DNA of 45,242 nt from Massilia sp. (GTDB lineage Bacteria > Pseudomonadota > Gammaproteobacteria > Burkholderiales > Burkholderiaceae_D): contig JANYGW010000005.1 of assembly GCA_025359245.1 (NCBI GenBank), forward strand, positions 1 through 45,242. Direction: 5' to 3'. Shown here piece by piece: positions 16,925 to 24,803 of the stretch (positions are counted from its first letter, which is position 1; the number at the start of each line of letters is the position of its first letter). The position numbers and the translations under genes are program-made. The notes beneath the pieces are model-generated. The model did no database searches. It was not told the origin of the DNA and worked only from the letters and a program-made list of their open reading frames with translations.

Positions 16925-18204
16925 GCCGCCTCGCGCCGGATGCGGCGCCGCTTGACGCCCGGATCGAAAGCGGGAACGGCGGCGCTGACGCTCCAGCGCA
17001 AGCGGGCCGTGTCCACTCCCAAGGCCAGCAAGGTCGCATCCAGGTGCAGGCGCAGCGCATCCATTTGCTGCGGGCTGATCGCCGCGCACAGCTGCAGGCT
17101 GGCCTGGCCGGACTGGGTCAGCCGGTAGTCGGCATCGGCCGGCAAGGCCTGCGCCAGCGCGCGCGCCAACAGGTCGGCGAAGACGGTGACGCTACCGCCG
17201 TCGACAGCGGGCAGGAGCAGCATGTCGTCGCAGCGCCCTTCGATGCGCTCGATCGCGCGCGTGACGCGCCCGCAGGCGCACGGCTCGGCCCGGGCGACCA
17301 GGACATCGTCGAGCCGGTAGCGCACGATCGGCTGGGTGCTGCGGCTGAAGTCCGTGATCAGCGGCACGAAGCGGTGCTGGTCCAGCCACTGCGGTTCTAC
17401 CAGCACGTATTCTTCGTTCAGGTGCAGCACGCCGCGTTCGCAGGTGCTGGCCAGGAGACCTTCGGTGGCCTGGTAGATCTCATGCACCGGGCCGAAGGCG
17501 CGTTCGATCAGCACCCGGTCCTGGGGTTCGAGCACCTCGGCCACCGAGATCACCCGTTGCGGCGAAAGCTGCGCGCGGCCGTCCAGCACCGCCAGCGCCA
17601 GCTCGCGCAGCACTTGCGCCGGCGCGACGATCACCGTCGGCCGATACGCCACCAGGGTCGCCGTCAGGGAGGCGAATGGCTGGAACAGGTCGTAGAACGC
17701 GAACTGCAGCCATGGCGTGCGCACCGCTTCATACAGGTTGCTGTTCGCGCGCAGGAACAGGGCCACCCGCTCGCCCGAGAACAGGCCGCGCGGCAGGGCC
17801 TTGGCCAGCATCACGCCGGCCCACTGCGCCTTTTCCTTGTCGCTGACGGCAAACACGCCGCGCTGCGCCGAGGTGCCGGACGACAGGCCGACCGTGATGC
17901 CTTTCAGCGCCGGCTTGAAGTCGCGGCTGCGCTCAGCTTCCATGGCCGCCGCCATCACCTGCGCCAGCGCCAGGCCGGCTGTGTTCATCGCATCGAAATT
18001 GGCGTTCATGACGCCCTTGTCCATGCTCGGCCATTGCGCCAGCGGCAGATGGCGCAAGGGCGCGAAATAGGCGCTGTCCTCGCACAGCCGCGCGCAAAAA
18101 GCGGCCAGCTTGCGCGCCTGCCAGTCCTCCAGCGCGGCGCGGCTGGCAAACGCCAGGCGCCGCGTGCGCCAGTACGACATCAGCAGCCAGAAGATGCGCC
18201 TCAT
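16921..18204 (-). CDS. F390-synthetase-related / CapK-like adenylate-forming enzyme
   Basis: The 427-residue protein belongs to the ANL superfamily in the PaaK/CapK/F390-synthetase branch. Visible motifs are the phosphate-binding loop SSGTSAQRG (108-116), YQATEG (A5 motif), RYRLDD, a Cys pair in CACG, and IEGRCDDM (A8-like motif). Enzymes of this superfamily activate a carboxylate with ATP, then often form a thioester, ester or amide; OleC of the olefin pathway is an ANL enzyme that closes a beta-lactone. Start ATG 18204 overlaps the upstream stop (ATGA). The partner genes suggest a long-chain acyl substrate, but no acceptor can be read from the sequence. Confidence 0.78.
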   Translation of the reverse strand: MRRIFWLLMSYWRTRRLAFASRAALEDWQARKLAAFCARLCEDSAYFAPLRHLPLAQWPSMDKGVMNANFDAMNTAGLALAQVMAAAMEAERSRDFKPALKGITVGLSSGTSAQRGVFAVSDKEKAQWAGVMLAKALPRGLFSGERVALFLRANSNLYEAVRTPWLQFAFYDLFQPFASLTATLVAYRPTVIVAPAQVLRELALAVLDGRAQLSPQRVISVAEVLEPQDRVLIERAFGPVHEIYQATEGLLASTCERGVLHLNEEYVLVEPQWLDQHRFVPLITDFSRSTQPIVRYRLDDVLVARAEPCACGRVTRAIERIEGRCDDMLLLPAVDGGSVTVFADLLARALAQALPADADYRLTQSGQASLQLCAAISPQQMDALRLHLDATLLALGVDTARLRWSVSAAVPAFDPGVKRRRIRREAA

Positions 18205-19025
18205 GCCGGCACCAGCGGCACATAGTCGGCCCCGTCCTGGTGGGTCAGGCGGATGTCCGCATGACCCGACTGGTGCAGCGCATGCAGCTTGCGCAGCGTC
18301 TCGTAATAGCTGGCGCGGTTGTGCTGGATCAGGAACGACAGCTCGGACGGCCCGCGCAGCTGCCGGTAGCTGTCGGACACCCAGGCCGCATCCGACGCCA
18401 GCAGCACCCAGCCCTGTTCGGTGAGCACGAAGGCGCCGACATGGCCGGGAGCGTGGCCCGGCAGGTCGACGATCATGATTTCGCCGCCGGCCAGCGCGCG
18501 TCCGTGGGAAAACGGCGCCAGCGCAGCCGGCAGCGCCGTCGGCGCCACGCTTTCGACAAAGCCCAGGCGCGTTCCGATATCGGGCGGCAGCAGCTCGGGC
18601 ACGAACGCCTGGCGCAGCGCGCCGATGCCGGACAGGCGGCGCACCGCCTCCCAGCCAGGCTCGGAGCACATCAGGCGAGCCTCGGGGAAATCGCGCATGC
18701 CGGCGATATGGTCGGCGTGAAAATGCGACAGCAGCAGCGTATGGATGTCCTTCGGATCGACTCCGCGCGCGCGCAGCTGCCCGTGCAGCGATTGGGCGTC
18801 GTCGAACTGCACCGGCGTGATCCACGCGTACAGGCGGTACACGCCTTTTGCGGTCGCCTCCCGGAAGCGCCGGGCGTAGCCGGTATCCCACAGATACAGT
18901 CCGTGCGCGGTCTCGATCAGGTAGGCGCGCGACGGAAAGCACAGGCTTTGCAAGCCGCTTCCCTTGAGTACCATGCAGGACGGATGCGTGCAATGGCCGA
19001 CGCGAAAGGCGGTCACTCTAGCCAT
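18201..19025 (-). CDS. Metallo-beta-lactamase-fold hydrolase, lactonase-like
   Basis: The 274-residue cytoplasmic protein has the metal motif HFHADH (H101, H103, D105, H106), PGHAPGH (H195 as third-His candidate) and SDAAW with Asp212, which together form a dinuclear zinc site as in N-acyl-homoserine lactonases and other lactone or thioester hydrolases. The ATG at 19025 overlaps the 3' end of the epimerase-like gene by 8 bp. In the context of a ketoacyl synthase and an adenylating enzyme, a thioesterase or lactone hydrolase role is plausible; quorum quenching is possible but not favoured by the operon. Confidence 0.82.
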   Translation of the reverse strand: MARVTAFRVGHCTHPSCMVLKGSGLQSLCFPSRAYLIETAHGLYLWDTGYARRFREATAKGVYRLYAWITPVQFDDAQSLHGQLRARGVDPKDIHTLLLSHFHADHIAGMRDFPEARLMCSEPGWEAVRRLSGIGALRQAFVPELLPPDIGTRLGFVESVAPTALPAALAPFSHGRALAGGEIMIVDLPGHAPGHVGAFVLTEQGWVLLASDAAWVSDSYRQLRGPSELSFLIQHNRASYYETLRKLHALHQSGHADIRLTHQDGADYVPLVPA

Positions 19026-20022
19026 CTTGATTCATCCATAGTGCGGTGCGGCGGATGCCCTCGGCCAGGCTGACCTGCGGACGGTAGCCCAGCTCCTCCC
19101 GGGCGCGCGAGTTATCGAGCGTCATGGCGAAGCCGAGGGCGCCGACGCTGTAGGCCGTCAGCGCCGGCTCCTTGCCGCTCAGGCGCGCGGCCAGCTGCAT
19201 CGCGCGCGCAATGGCCGCCATCAGCCAATACGGCAGCGCGACGATCCGGAACGGCTTGCCCATGGCGTCGCCAAACAGGCTTTGCAAGATATCCTTCAGG
19301 CGCGCCGGCTCCTGGTTGGTCACGTTGAACGCACTGCCGGACGGCAGCGCATCATTGGCCGTGGCCAGCCACATCGCGTGCACCACGTTATCGACATAGG
19401 TGACGTCGATCAGCGCGCTGCCGCCCCCGGGCAGCGGCAGGCGGCCGCCGCGCGCGTCCAGCACGCGCGCCAGGCGCGGCATCAGCACCTGGTCGTGCGG
19501 GCCGAAAATGGCGCGCGGGCGCAGGATCGCGCAGCGCATGGCCGGATGGTTTTCCACGCTGCGCTGCACCTCCAGCTCCGCCAGCGCCTTGGTGCGCGCG
19601 TAGTCGTTGACGAAGGCCGCCGGGCGGAAGCTTTCCGGCACATCGAAGCGGTCTCGGAAATCGAAATAGATGGCCGGGGTCGAGATGTGCACGAAGGTCC
19701 GGACCCCGGCGCGCGCGGCGGCATCGAGCAGGCGCTGGGTGGCGGTGACGTTGGCGGCCGCGAAATCGGCGGCCGCGCCCCATGGCGAAGACAGCGCCGC
19801 GCAGTGCCACACGGCGTCCACGCCGGCCACCAGCGCATCGAGCTCGCGCCCGGAACACAGCGCCAGGTCAAGCGCGACGAATTGCGCGCCCTCGCCCGTC
19901 AATGCGCGCCCGGCGGCGAGGTTGCGCCCGCAGGCGCGCACCGCGACGCCGCGCTCCTGCAGCAGGCGCACCGCGTTGCGGCCCAGACCTCCGGTGGCGC
20001 CGGTGACGAGATAGCAGCTCAT
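19018..20022 (-). CDS. NAD(P)-dependent epimerase/3-beta-hydroxysteroid dehydrogenase-like reductase (OleD-like)
   Basis: The 334-residue extended-SDR protein has TGATGGLG (7-14), the active-site region HISTP (112-116) and Y141xxxK145. Segments such as WHCAALSSPWG, the Asn-Val-Thr-xx-Thr-Gln segment and LIDVTYVDNVVHAM resemble OleD, the reductase of 2-alkyl-3-ketoacids in bacterial head-to-head hydrocarbon synthesis. It is directly downstream of the ketoacyl synthase gene (4-bp overlap), which fits reduction of the condensation product. Other 3-beta-HSD-like functions remain possible. Confidence 0.8.
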   Translation of the reverse strand: MSCYLVTGATGGLGRNAVRLLQERGVAVRACGRNLAAGRALTGEGAQFVALDLALCSGRELDALVAGVDAVWHCAALSSPWGAAADFAAANVTATQRLLDAAARAGVRTFVHISTPAIYFDFRDRFDVPESFRPAAFVNDYARTKALAELEVQRSVENHPAMRCAILRPRAIFGPHDQVLMPRLARVLDARGGRLPLPGGGSALIDVTYVDNVVHAMWLATANDALPSGSAFNVTNQEPARLKDILQSLFGDAMGKPFRIVALPYWLMAAIARAMQLAARLSGKEPALTAYSVGALGFAMTLDNSRAREELGYRPQVSLAEGIRRTALWMNQDG

Positions 20023-20999
20023 AGGTCGAGGATCAGGCCGCCGATGGTCAGGCCGGCGGCGGTGCCCATCATCAGGACCCGCTGGCCTGGCCTGGCGCGG
20101 CCCGTCATCACCGCTTCGTACAGCGCGGTCGGGATCGAGGCGGCCACCTGGTTGCCGTGCGTTTCGTAGATGCGCACCAGCTTCGCTTCGGGCACGCCGA
20201 TTTTTTTGGCCGCGTGCAGCAGGCCCAGGGCGCTGGCCTGGTGCGGCACCACCACGTCGAGCGCATCGAGCCCGGCGCCCGAACGCGCCATCAGCTCGTC
20301 CAGGAAGGCCGGCAGCAGCTGCACCGCCAGCTTGAAGACGGCCTTGCCATCCATCCGGAACAGGTAGTCGGCCGGGACCGCGCCTGCGCGCGGATTGCGC
20401 GCGGTGCCGCCGCCGCGAATTTCACACAGATGGCGTCCTTCCGGATAGGTCGCGAACTTGACCGCCCGGATGCCCTGCTCCGCCGTGCCCCGTTCGAGGA
20501 TCACGGCAGCGGCGCCATCGCCGAAGATCAGCGACGCTTCCGCATCGTCCCAGTCGATACCGCGCGAGGCCAGGTCGGACGAGACGATCGCAATGCGCGC
20601 ATAGGCGCCGCTGGCGAGCAACCCGCCGGCCACCTGCAGCGCCGCCAAAAAGCCCAGGCAACTGGCGTTGACGTCGAACGCGGGCGTGCCGGCCGGCAGG
20701 CCAGCGGCGGCGGCGATGAAGCAGGCGGTGTTGGGCAAGGCCTGCTGCGGCACGCCGCAGGCGGAAATCAGCAGGTCGATCGCGTCCACGCCAAGCGAGG
20801 CGTTGCGCAGCGCGTCATGCAGGGCCCTGGCGCCGAGCGCGCTTTGCGATTCGTCGGCGGCGGCGAAAAAGCGCGAGCGCACGCCGCTCTTCTTGAACGT
20901 GTAGCCGGGCGGGCGCCCCAGGCTGGCGTCCAGGCTTTCAGAACTGACGGTGCGCGAAGGAACAGCCTTGCCTACCGAGACCAGACGAACAGGAATCAT
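20019..20999 (-). CDS. 3-oxoacyl-ACP synthase III family condensing enzyme (FabH/OleA-like)
   Basis: The 326-residue thiolase-fold protein has the catalytic Cys114 in NASCLGF, His253 in VPHQAS and Asn283 in HGNQVAAS, plus GDGAAA (161-166) typical of KAS III. These enzymes perform decarboxylative or OleA-type non-decarboxylative Claisen condensation of acyl thioesters. It is the first gene of seven tightly overlapping minus-strand genes. ATG 20999 is preferred by homology, although the ribosome site is weak; an in-frame start at 21044 is an alternative. As it is not next to fab genes, a dedicated secondary-lipid role is more likely than housekeeping FabH. Confidence 0.85.
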   Translation of the reverse strand: MIPVRLVSVGKAVPSRTVSSESLDASLGRPPGYTFKKSGVRSRFFAAADESQSALGARALHDALRNASLGVDAIDLLISACGVPQQALPNTACFIAAAAGLPAGTPAFDVNASCLGFLAALQVAGGLLASGAYARIAIVSSDLASRGIDWDDAEASLIFGDGAAAVILERGTAEQGIRAVKFATYPEGRHLCEIRGGGTARNPRAGAVPADYLFRMDGKAVFKLAVQLLPAFLDELMARSGAGLDALDVVVPHQASALGLLHAAKKIGVPEAKLVRIYETHGNQVAASIPTALYEAVMTGRARPGQRVLMMGTAAGLTIGGLILDL

Positions 21000-21100
21000 G
21001 GTGCCAATCAAAAATGCAGGCGGCGCTGCTGGCCCGCGATGCATCCATCATAACGTAACGAGAAGTGGTCAATCTCAAACCGGCGTACGCAGCGCCGATG

Positions 21101-21733
21101 CTAGGGGCAGCTGACATTCCAGACGTTGTATTCGAGCCCGCTGCGCCTGGCCCATACCGTGGCCAGCGTGTCATGGTCGCTCTTGAACACCAGGCCGGCC
21201 AGCACTTCTGGACTGGGGCCGGCGCTGCCGACGGCCAGCTGGGTCAGCGTGTACCTGAACGAGCGCTGGCTGGCGCAGGCCGTGTTCCCGCCCAACAGGA
21301 TGCGCGCGTTGTGCAGCAGCGCGACCTGGCGCTCGAGCAGGCCGAGGACGTCGACGTCCGGCATCTGCTGCAGCATTTCCACCGCCTGCGCCGGACGGCT
21401 GCAGGCGGAACGCTCCAGCCACGCGTAATGGCGCGGCTGCGCGGCGGCGCTCCAGTGCCCCGCGAAGCTGAATTCGGTGCGCTGCATGCGGCACAACGCG
21501 CCGATCCCGCGCCGCGGCGGCGAATCGAGCGCCGCCGCGATGCGCCAGGCGCTTTTCGGGTCGGCCCGGGTGATGCTGAGCACCGGCTTGGCGGCCTGGC
21601 TATCGGGGAACTGCTTGCCGTACCAGGCGTCGAACGCCTTCAGTTCGGCCTCGGTAGGCGCGCGCGTCTCGGGCGCGGCCATGGCCGGCGCGGCGATCAG
21701 GGCCAGTGCAAATAACATTGGTGCTGGGTTCAT
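21101..21733 (-). CDS. Secreted protein of unknown function
   Basis: The 210-residue product begins MNPAPMLFALALIAAPAMAA, a clear signal peptide with an Ala-Met-Ala cleavage site. The mature part contains five Cys residues, which could form disulfides in the periplasm. No catalytic or binding motif is recognised. It lies 25 bp after the GGDEF-EAL gene on the same strand and may be cotranscribed with it; a GGGGGTCAGACC element occupies the gap. Confidence 0.7.
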   Translation of the reverse strand: MNPAPMLFALALIAAPAMAAPETRAPTEAELKAFDAWYGKQFPDSQAAKPVLSITRADPKSAWRIAAALDSPPRRGIGALCRMQRTEFSFAGHWSAAAQPRHYAWLERSACSRPAQAVEMLQQMPDVDVLGLLERQVALLHNARILLGGNTACASQRSFRYTLTQLAVGSAGPSPEVLAGLVFKSDHDTLATVWARRSGLEYNVWNVSCP

Positions 21734-21758
21734 GAGTTTTTCAATGGGGGTCAGACCT

Positions 21759-24700
21759 CTATTTTGCAGCATCTTGCGCCGCGCGCGACAACAACGCCGC
21801 CAATTGTGCGGCCGGCAGCGGCCGGCTGTACAAAAAGCCCTGGATCTCGTCGCAGCGTGCAAAGCGCAGGAACGCCAACTGGGCTTCGGTCTCGACCCCT
21901 TCGGCCACCACCGTCAGCCCCAGTCCGTGCGCCAGTGCGATGGTGGCGCTGGCAATCGCCGCGCTCTTCGGATCGCGCGTGATGTTGCGCACCAGGCTCT
22001 GGTCCAGCTTGATCTTGTCGAGCGCGAAGGTGGACAGGTAGCTCAGCGCCGAGTAGCCTGTGCCGAAGTCGTCGAGCGCCACCGCGATGCCCATTGCGCG
22101 CAGTTCGGCCACCTGGCGCATGGCGCTGCCGGTCTCCTTCATCAACACGCTTTCGGTCAGTTCGATGGCCAGCCATTGCGGCGCCAGGCCGCTGTCGGCC
22201 AGCGCGGCGCGCACCACCGCCGGCAAGTTGCCCGCCGCGACCTGGCGCCCCGACACGTTGACGGCGATGCGTACCGGCGCCAGCCCGGCATTCTGCCAGG
22301 CCTTGCCCTGGCGGCAGGCGTTGCGCAGCACCCAGTCGCCGATCGGCAGAATCAGGCCGGTGTCCTCGGCCAGCGCGATAAATTCGGTCGGCTGGATCTC
22401 GCCGAGCGCCTCGCTGTGCCAGCGGATCAGCGCCTCGACCCCGGACAGGCAATCGCCGTCGAGCGCCATCTGCGGCTGGTAGTACAGCAGCAGCTCGTCG
22501 CGCTCGAGCGCGCCGCGCAACCGGTGCTCGATCGACATCCAGTGCAGCGCGCGGATGTTCATCTGCGCGGTGAAGTAGCGGAAGCTGTTGCGCCCGCCCT
22601 CCTTCACATGGGTCAGCGCGGTGTCGGCGTTCTTGATCAACTCGCCCGCCTCGCTTCCGTCGTCCGGATACAGCGCGATGCCGATGCTGGCCGTGACGGT
22701 CAGCTCCATGCCGTCCAGCAGGACCGGCTGCGCCACCAGCTCGAGCATCTGCTGGGCGCAGGCGTTGACGTCGTCGGCGTCGTCGATGCGGGTCAGCAGC
22801 AGCACGAATTCGTCGCTGCCCAGGCGCGCCAGGGTGTCGCCCGGCTGCAGCTTCGCATGCAGGCGCGCGCCGATTTCGCGCAGCAGCAGGTCGCCGGCAT
22901 CGTGCCCGATGCCTTCGTTGACGCGCTTGAGGCGGTCCACATTGAGCAGCAGGATGCCGAGCTGGCGCTGGTGCGGGCGCGCCGCCTCGATCGCCTGCTC
23001 CAGCCGGTCGTTGAGCAGCGCGCGGTTCGGCAGCCGGGTCAGCGCGTCGTGATTGTTCAGGAATTGCAGTTGCAGCGTGGCGTCGCGAATTTCGGACAGA
23101 TCGGTAAACACGCCCACATAGCCGTCCACCCGCCCATGCTGGTCGCACAGCGCCGACAGGATCAGCCATTGCGGGAAGCGGTCGCCGTTTTTACGCCGGC
23201 CCCAGATCTCGCCGCGCCACTGCCCTTCGATCGTCACCGCCTCCCACAGCGTGCGCAGGAAATCGTCGCCATTCAAGCCCGCGTGCAGGCTGCGGTGGTG
23301 CAGCTGCAGCACCTCGGTCTCGCTAAAACCGGTGATCCGCTCGAAGGCCGCGTTCACCGCCACGATGCGGTTGGCGGCGTCGCTGACGATGATGCCGTCG
23401 CCGGTCTGCTCGAACACGCGTGCCGACAGGCGCAGCTTTTCCTGCGCGCTGCGGCGTTCCGTCACGTCCTGCAAGGTGCCGATCAGCGCGGCCGGCTTGC
23501 CGTCCGCCGCGCGCAGCAGCGTGCTGCGGGTGTGCAGGTAGCGCAGCGGACCGGTCTGCGGATTGGTGCGCACTTCGCCGCTCCATTCGCTGCCGCTGGA
23601 GGCTGCCGCCTCGACGATGTGGCGGTCGTCCGGATGGATCAGCGCGAGGAACTCGGCGAACGGCGGCGCCTGCGGCCCCACCGGCAGGCCCATGACACGA
23701 TACATTTCATCGGACCAGTGTCCGGTGAGTGTATCAAGATTGAGGCGCCAGCTGCCGATATGGGCCAGTTGCTGGGCCGCCTTCATGGCCACGTCGCTGG
23801 CGCGCAGCGCCAGGTCGAGCGCATGGCGGCGCCGCAGTTCCTTGCGCACCAGGTGGATCAGCCAGCCCACCAGCAGCAGGAACGCGGCCGACACCCAGAT
23901 ATAGGCGACCGAGGTGCGGCGCCAGTCGGCCAGCATGTCGGCCTGGCCCAGGCCCACCACCACCAGCAGCGGCCGGCGCGCCACATGCCGGAAAAAATAG
24001 CGGCGCTCGACACGATCGAGATCGCTGACGGCCAGGAAGTTACCCTCGGCCGCCTGGCGGCTGTACTCCATCAGGCGCGGCAGCGAGGTGCGCTGTTCGG
24101 GTGGCGGCGCGCTCGCCGCGCCGGGCACGCGCAGCATCGGCGTGCCGTCCGTGCGCACCAGTGCCACCATGCCCTGCGGCCCGGAGCGCACCGATTCGTA
24201 GAAGTCGCGCAGGTAGTCCGGCTCGAGCGCGGCCACGATCACGCCGCCGAAGCTGCCGTCGGACCGGTTGATGCGCAGCGACAGCCCGATGAAGGGCACG
24301 CCGAGGCGCGACAGGATTGGACGGTCGATGTACAAGCCGACGCCCGGTATGTCGCGATGGATCTGGAAGTATTCGCGCCCGGCCTGGCCCGCGCGCAGCG
24401 CCATGCGGTCGCTGTCGCGCACCACGTTGCCGTCGGCGTCGAGCAGCCAGATGGCGCGGATAAAAGGCAGGCCGGCGAGGTTCGCCGCCAGCAGCCGGTC
24501 GATCGCCGGCGCGCGCCCGGGGGCGTCTTGGGGCAGCAGCCGGATCGCCTCGACGCTGGCCTGCAGCGCCAGCTCCACCGCATCGAGGCTGGCGATGGTC
24601 TGCTGTTCGAGCACGCGCGCCAGAGTGGTGGCGCCCTCGCTGTGACGGCGCAGGATGTCGGCGCGCGCCTGGATGACCTGGAACGCCAGGTTGGCCAGGA

Positions 24701-24800
24701 TGGCCGCCGCGCACAGCACCGAAAAGACGACCACGAGCAGGCCGACCCGGCGTTCGCCGGCGCCGGTCGGCGATGGTGGTATCGAGGACGCCCGCAACAC
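21759..24800 (-). CDS. Membrane sensor with PAS, GGDEF and EAL domains (c-di-GMP phosphodiesterase, possibly bifunctional)
   Basis: The 1013-residue protein has a TM helix (about 20-42), an extracytoplasmic Cache/PDC-like sensor (about 45-280), a second TM (about 290-310), two PAS domains (about 330-445 and 455-570), a GGDEF domain whose signature reads GSDEF (near 660), and an EAL domain with intact EALIRW (near 788) and DDFGTGYS. Phosphodiesterase activity is likely; cyclase activity is doubtful because the second Gly is Ser. GTG 24800 follows the stop of the upstream regulator after only 3 bp and has no strong ribosome site of its own, so translation is probably coupled. Confidence 0.88.
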   Translation of the reverse strand: MLRASSIPPSPTGAGERRVGLLVVVFSVLCAAAILANLAFQVIQARADILRRHSEGATTLARVLEQQTIASLDAVELALQASVEAIRLLPQDAPGRAPAIDRLLAANLAGLPFIRAIWLLDADGNVVRDSDRMALRAGQAGREYFQIHRDIPGVGLYIDRPILSRLGVPFIGLSLRINRSDGSFGGVIVAALEPDYLRDFYESVRSGPQGMVALVRTDGTPMLRVPGAASAPPPEQRTSLPRLMEYSRQAAEGNFLAVSDLDRVERRYFFRHVARRPLLVVVGLGQADMLADWRRTSVAYIWVSAAFLLLVGWLIHLVRKELRRRHALDLALRASDVAMKAAQQLAHIGSWRLNLDTLTGHWSDEMYRVMGLPVGPQAPPFAEFLALIHPDDRHIVEAAASSGSEWSGEVRTNPQTGPLRYLHTRSTLLRAADGKPAALIGTLQDVTERRSAQEKLRLSARVFEQTGDGIIVSDAANRIVAVNAAFERITGFSETEVLQLHHRSLHAGLNGDDFLRTLWEAVTIEGQWRGEIWGRRKNGDRFPQWLILSALCDQHGRVDGYVGVFTDLSEIRDATLQLQFLNNHDALTRLPNRALLNDRLEQAIEAARPHQRQLGILLLNVDRLKRVNEGIGHDAGDLLLREIGARLHAKLQPGDTLARLGSDEFVLLLTRIDDADDVNACAQQMLELVAQPVLLDGMELTVTASIGIALYPDDGSEAGELIKNADTALTHVKEGGRNSFRYFTAQMNIRALHWMSIEHRLRGALERDELLLYYQPQMALDGDCLSGVEALIRWHSEALGEIQPTEFIALAEDTGLILPIGDWVLRNACRQGKAWQNAGLAPVRIAVNVSGRQVAAGNLPAVVRAALADSGLAPQWLAIELTESVLMKETGSAMRQVAELRAMGIAVALDDFGTGYSALSYLSTFALDKIKLDQSLVRNITRDPKSAAIASATIALAHGLGLTVVAEGVETEAQLAFLRFARCDEIQGFLYSRPLPAAQLAALLSRAAQDAAK

Positions 24801-24803
24801 CGG

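Noticed and set aside
18201..19025. Quorum-quenching AHL lactonase
   Set aside because: The metal motif alone fits many hydrolases, and the tight overlap with lipid genes argues for a pathway-specific hydrolase.
14131..20999. Canonical OleABCD olefin gene cluster
   Set aside because: Only OleA-like and OleD-like proteins are seen. The adenylating enzyme is of the CapK/F390 branch and there is no OleB-type haloalkane-dehalogenase-like alpha/beta hydrolase in the operon, so the canonical name is not justified.
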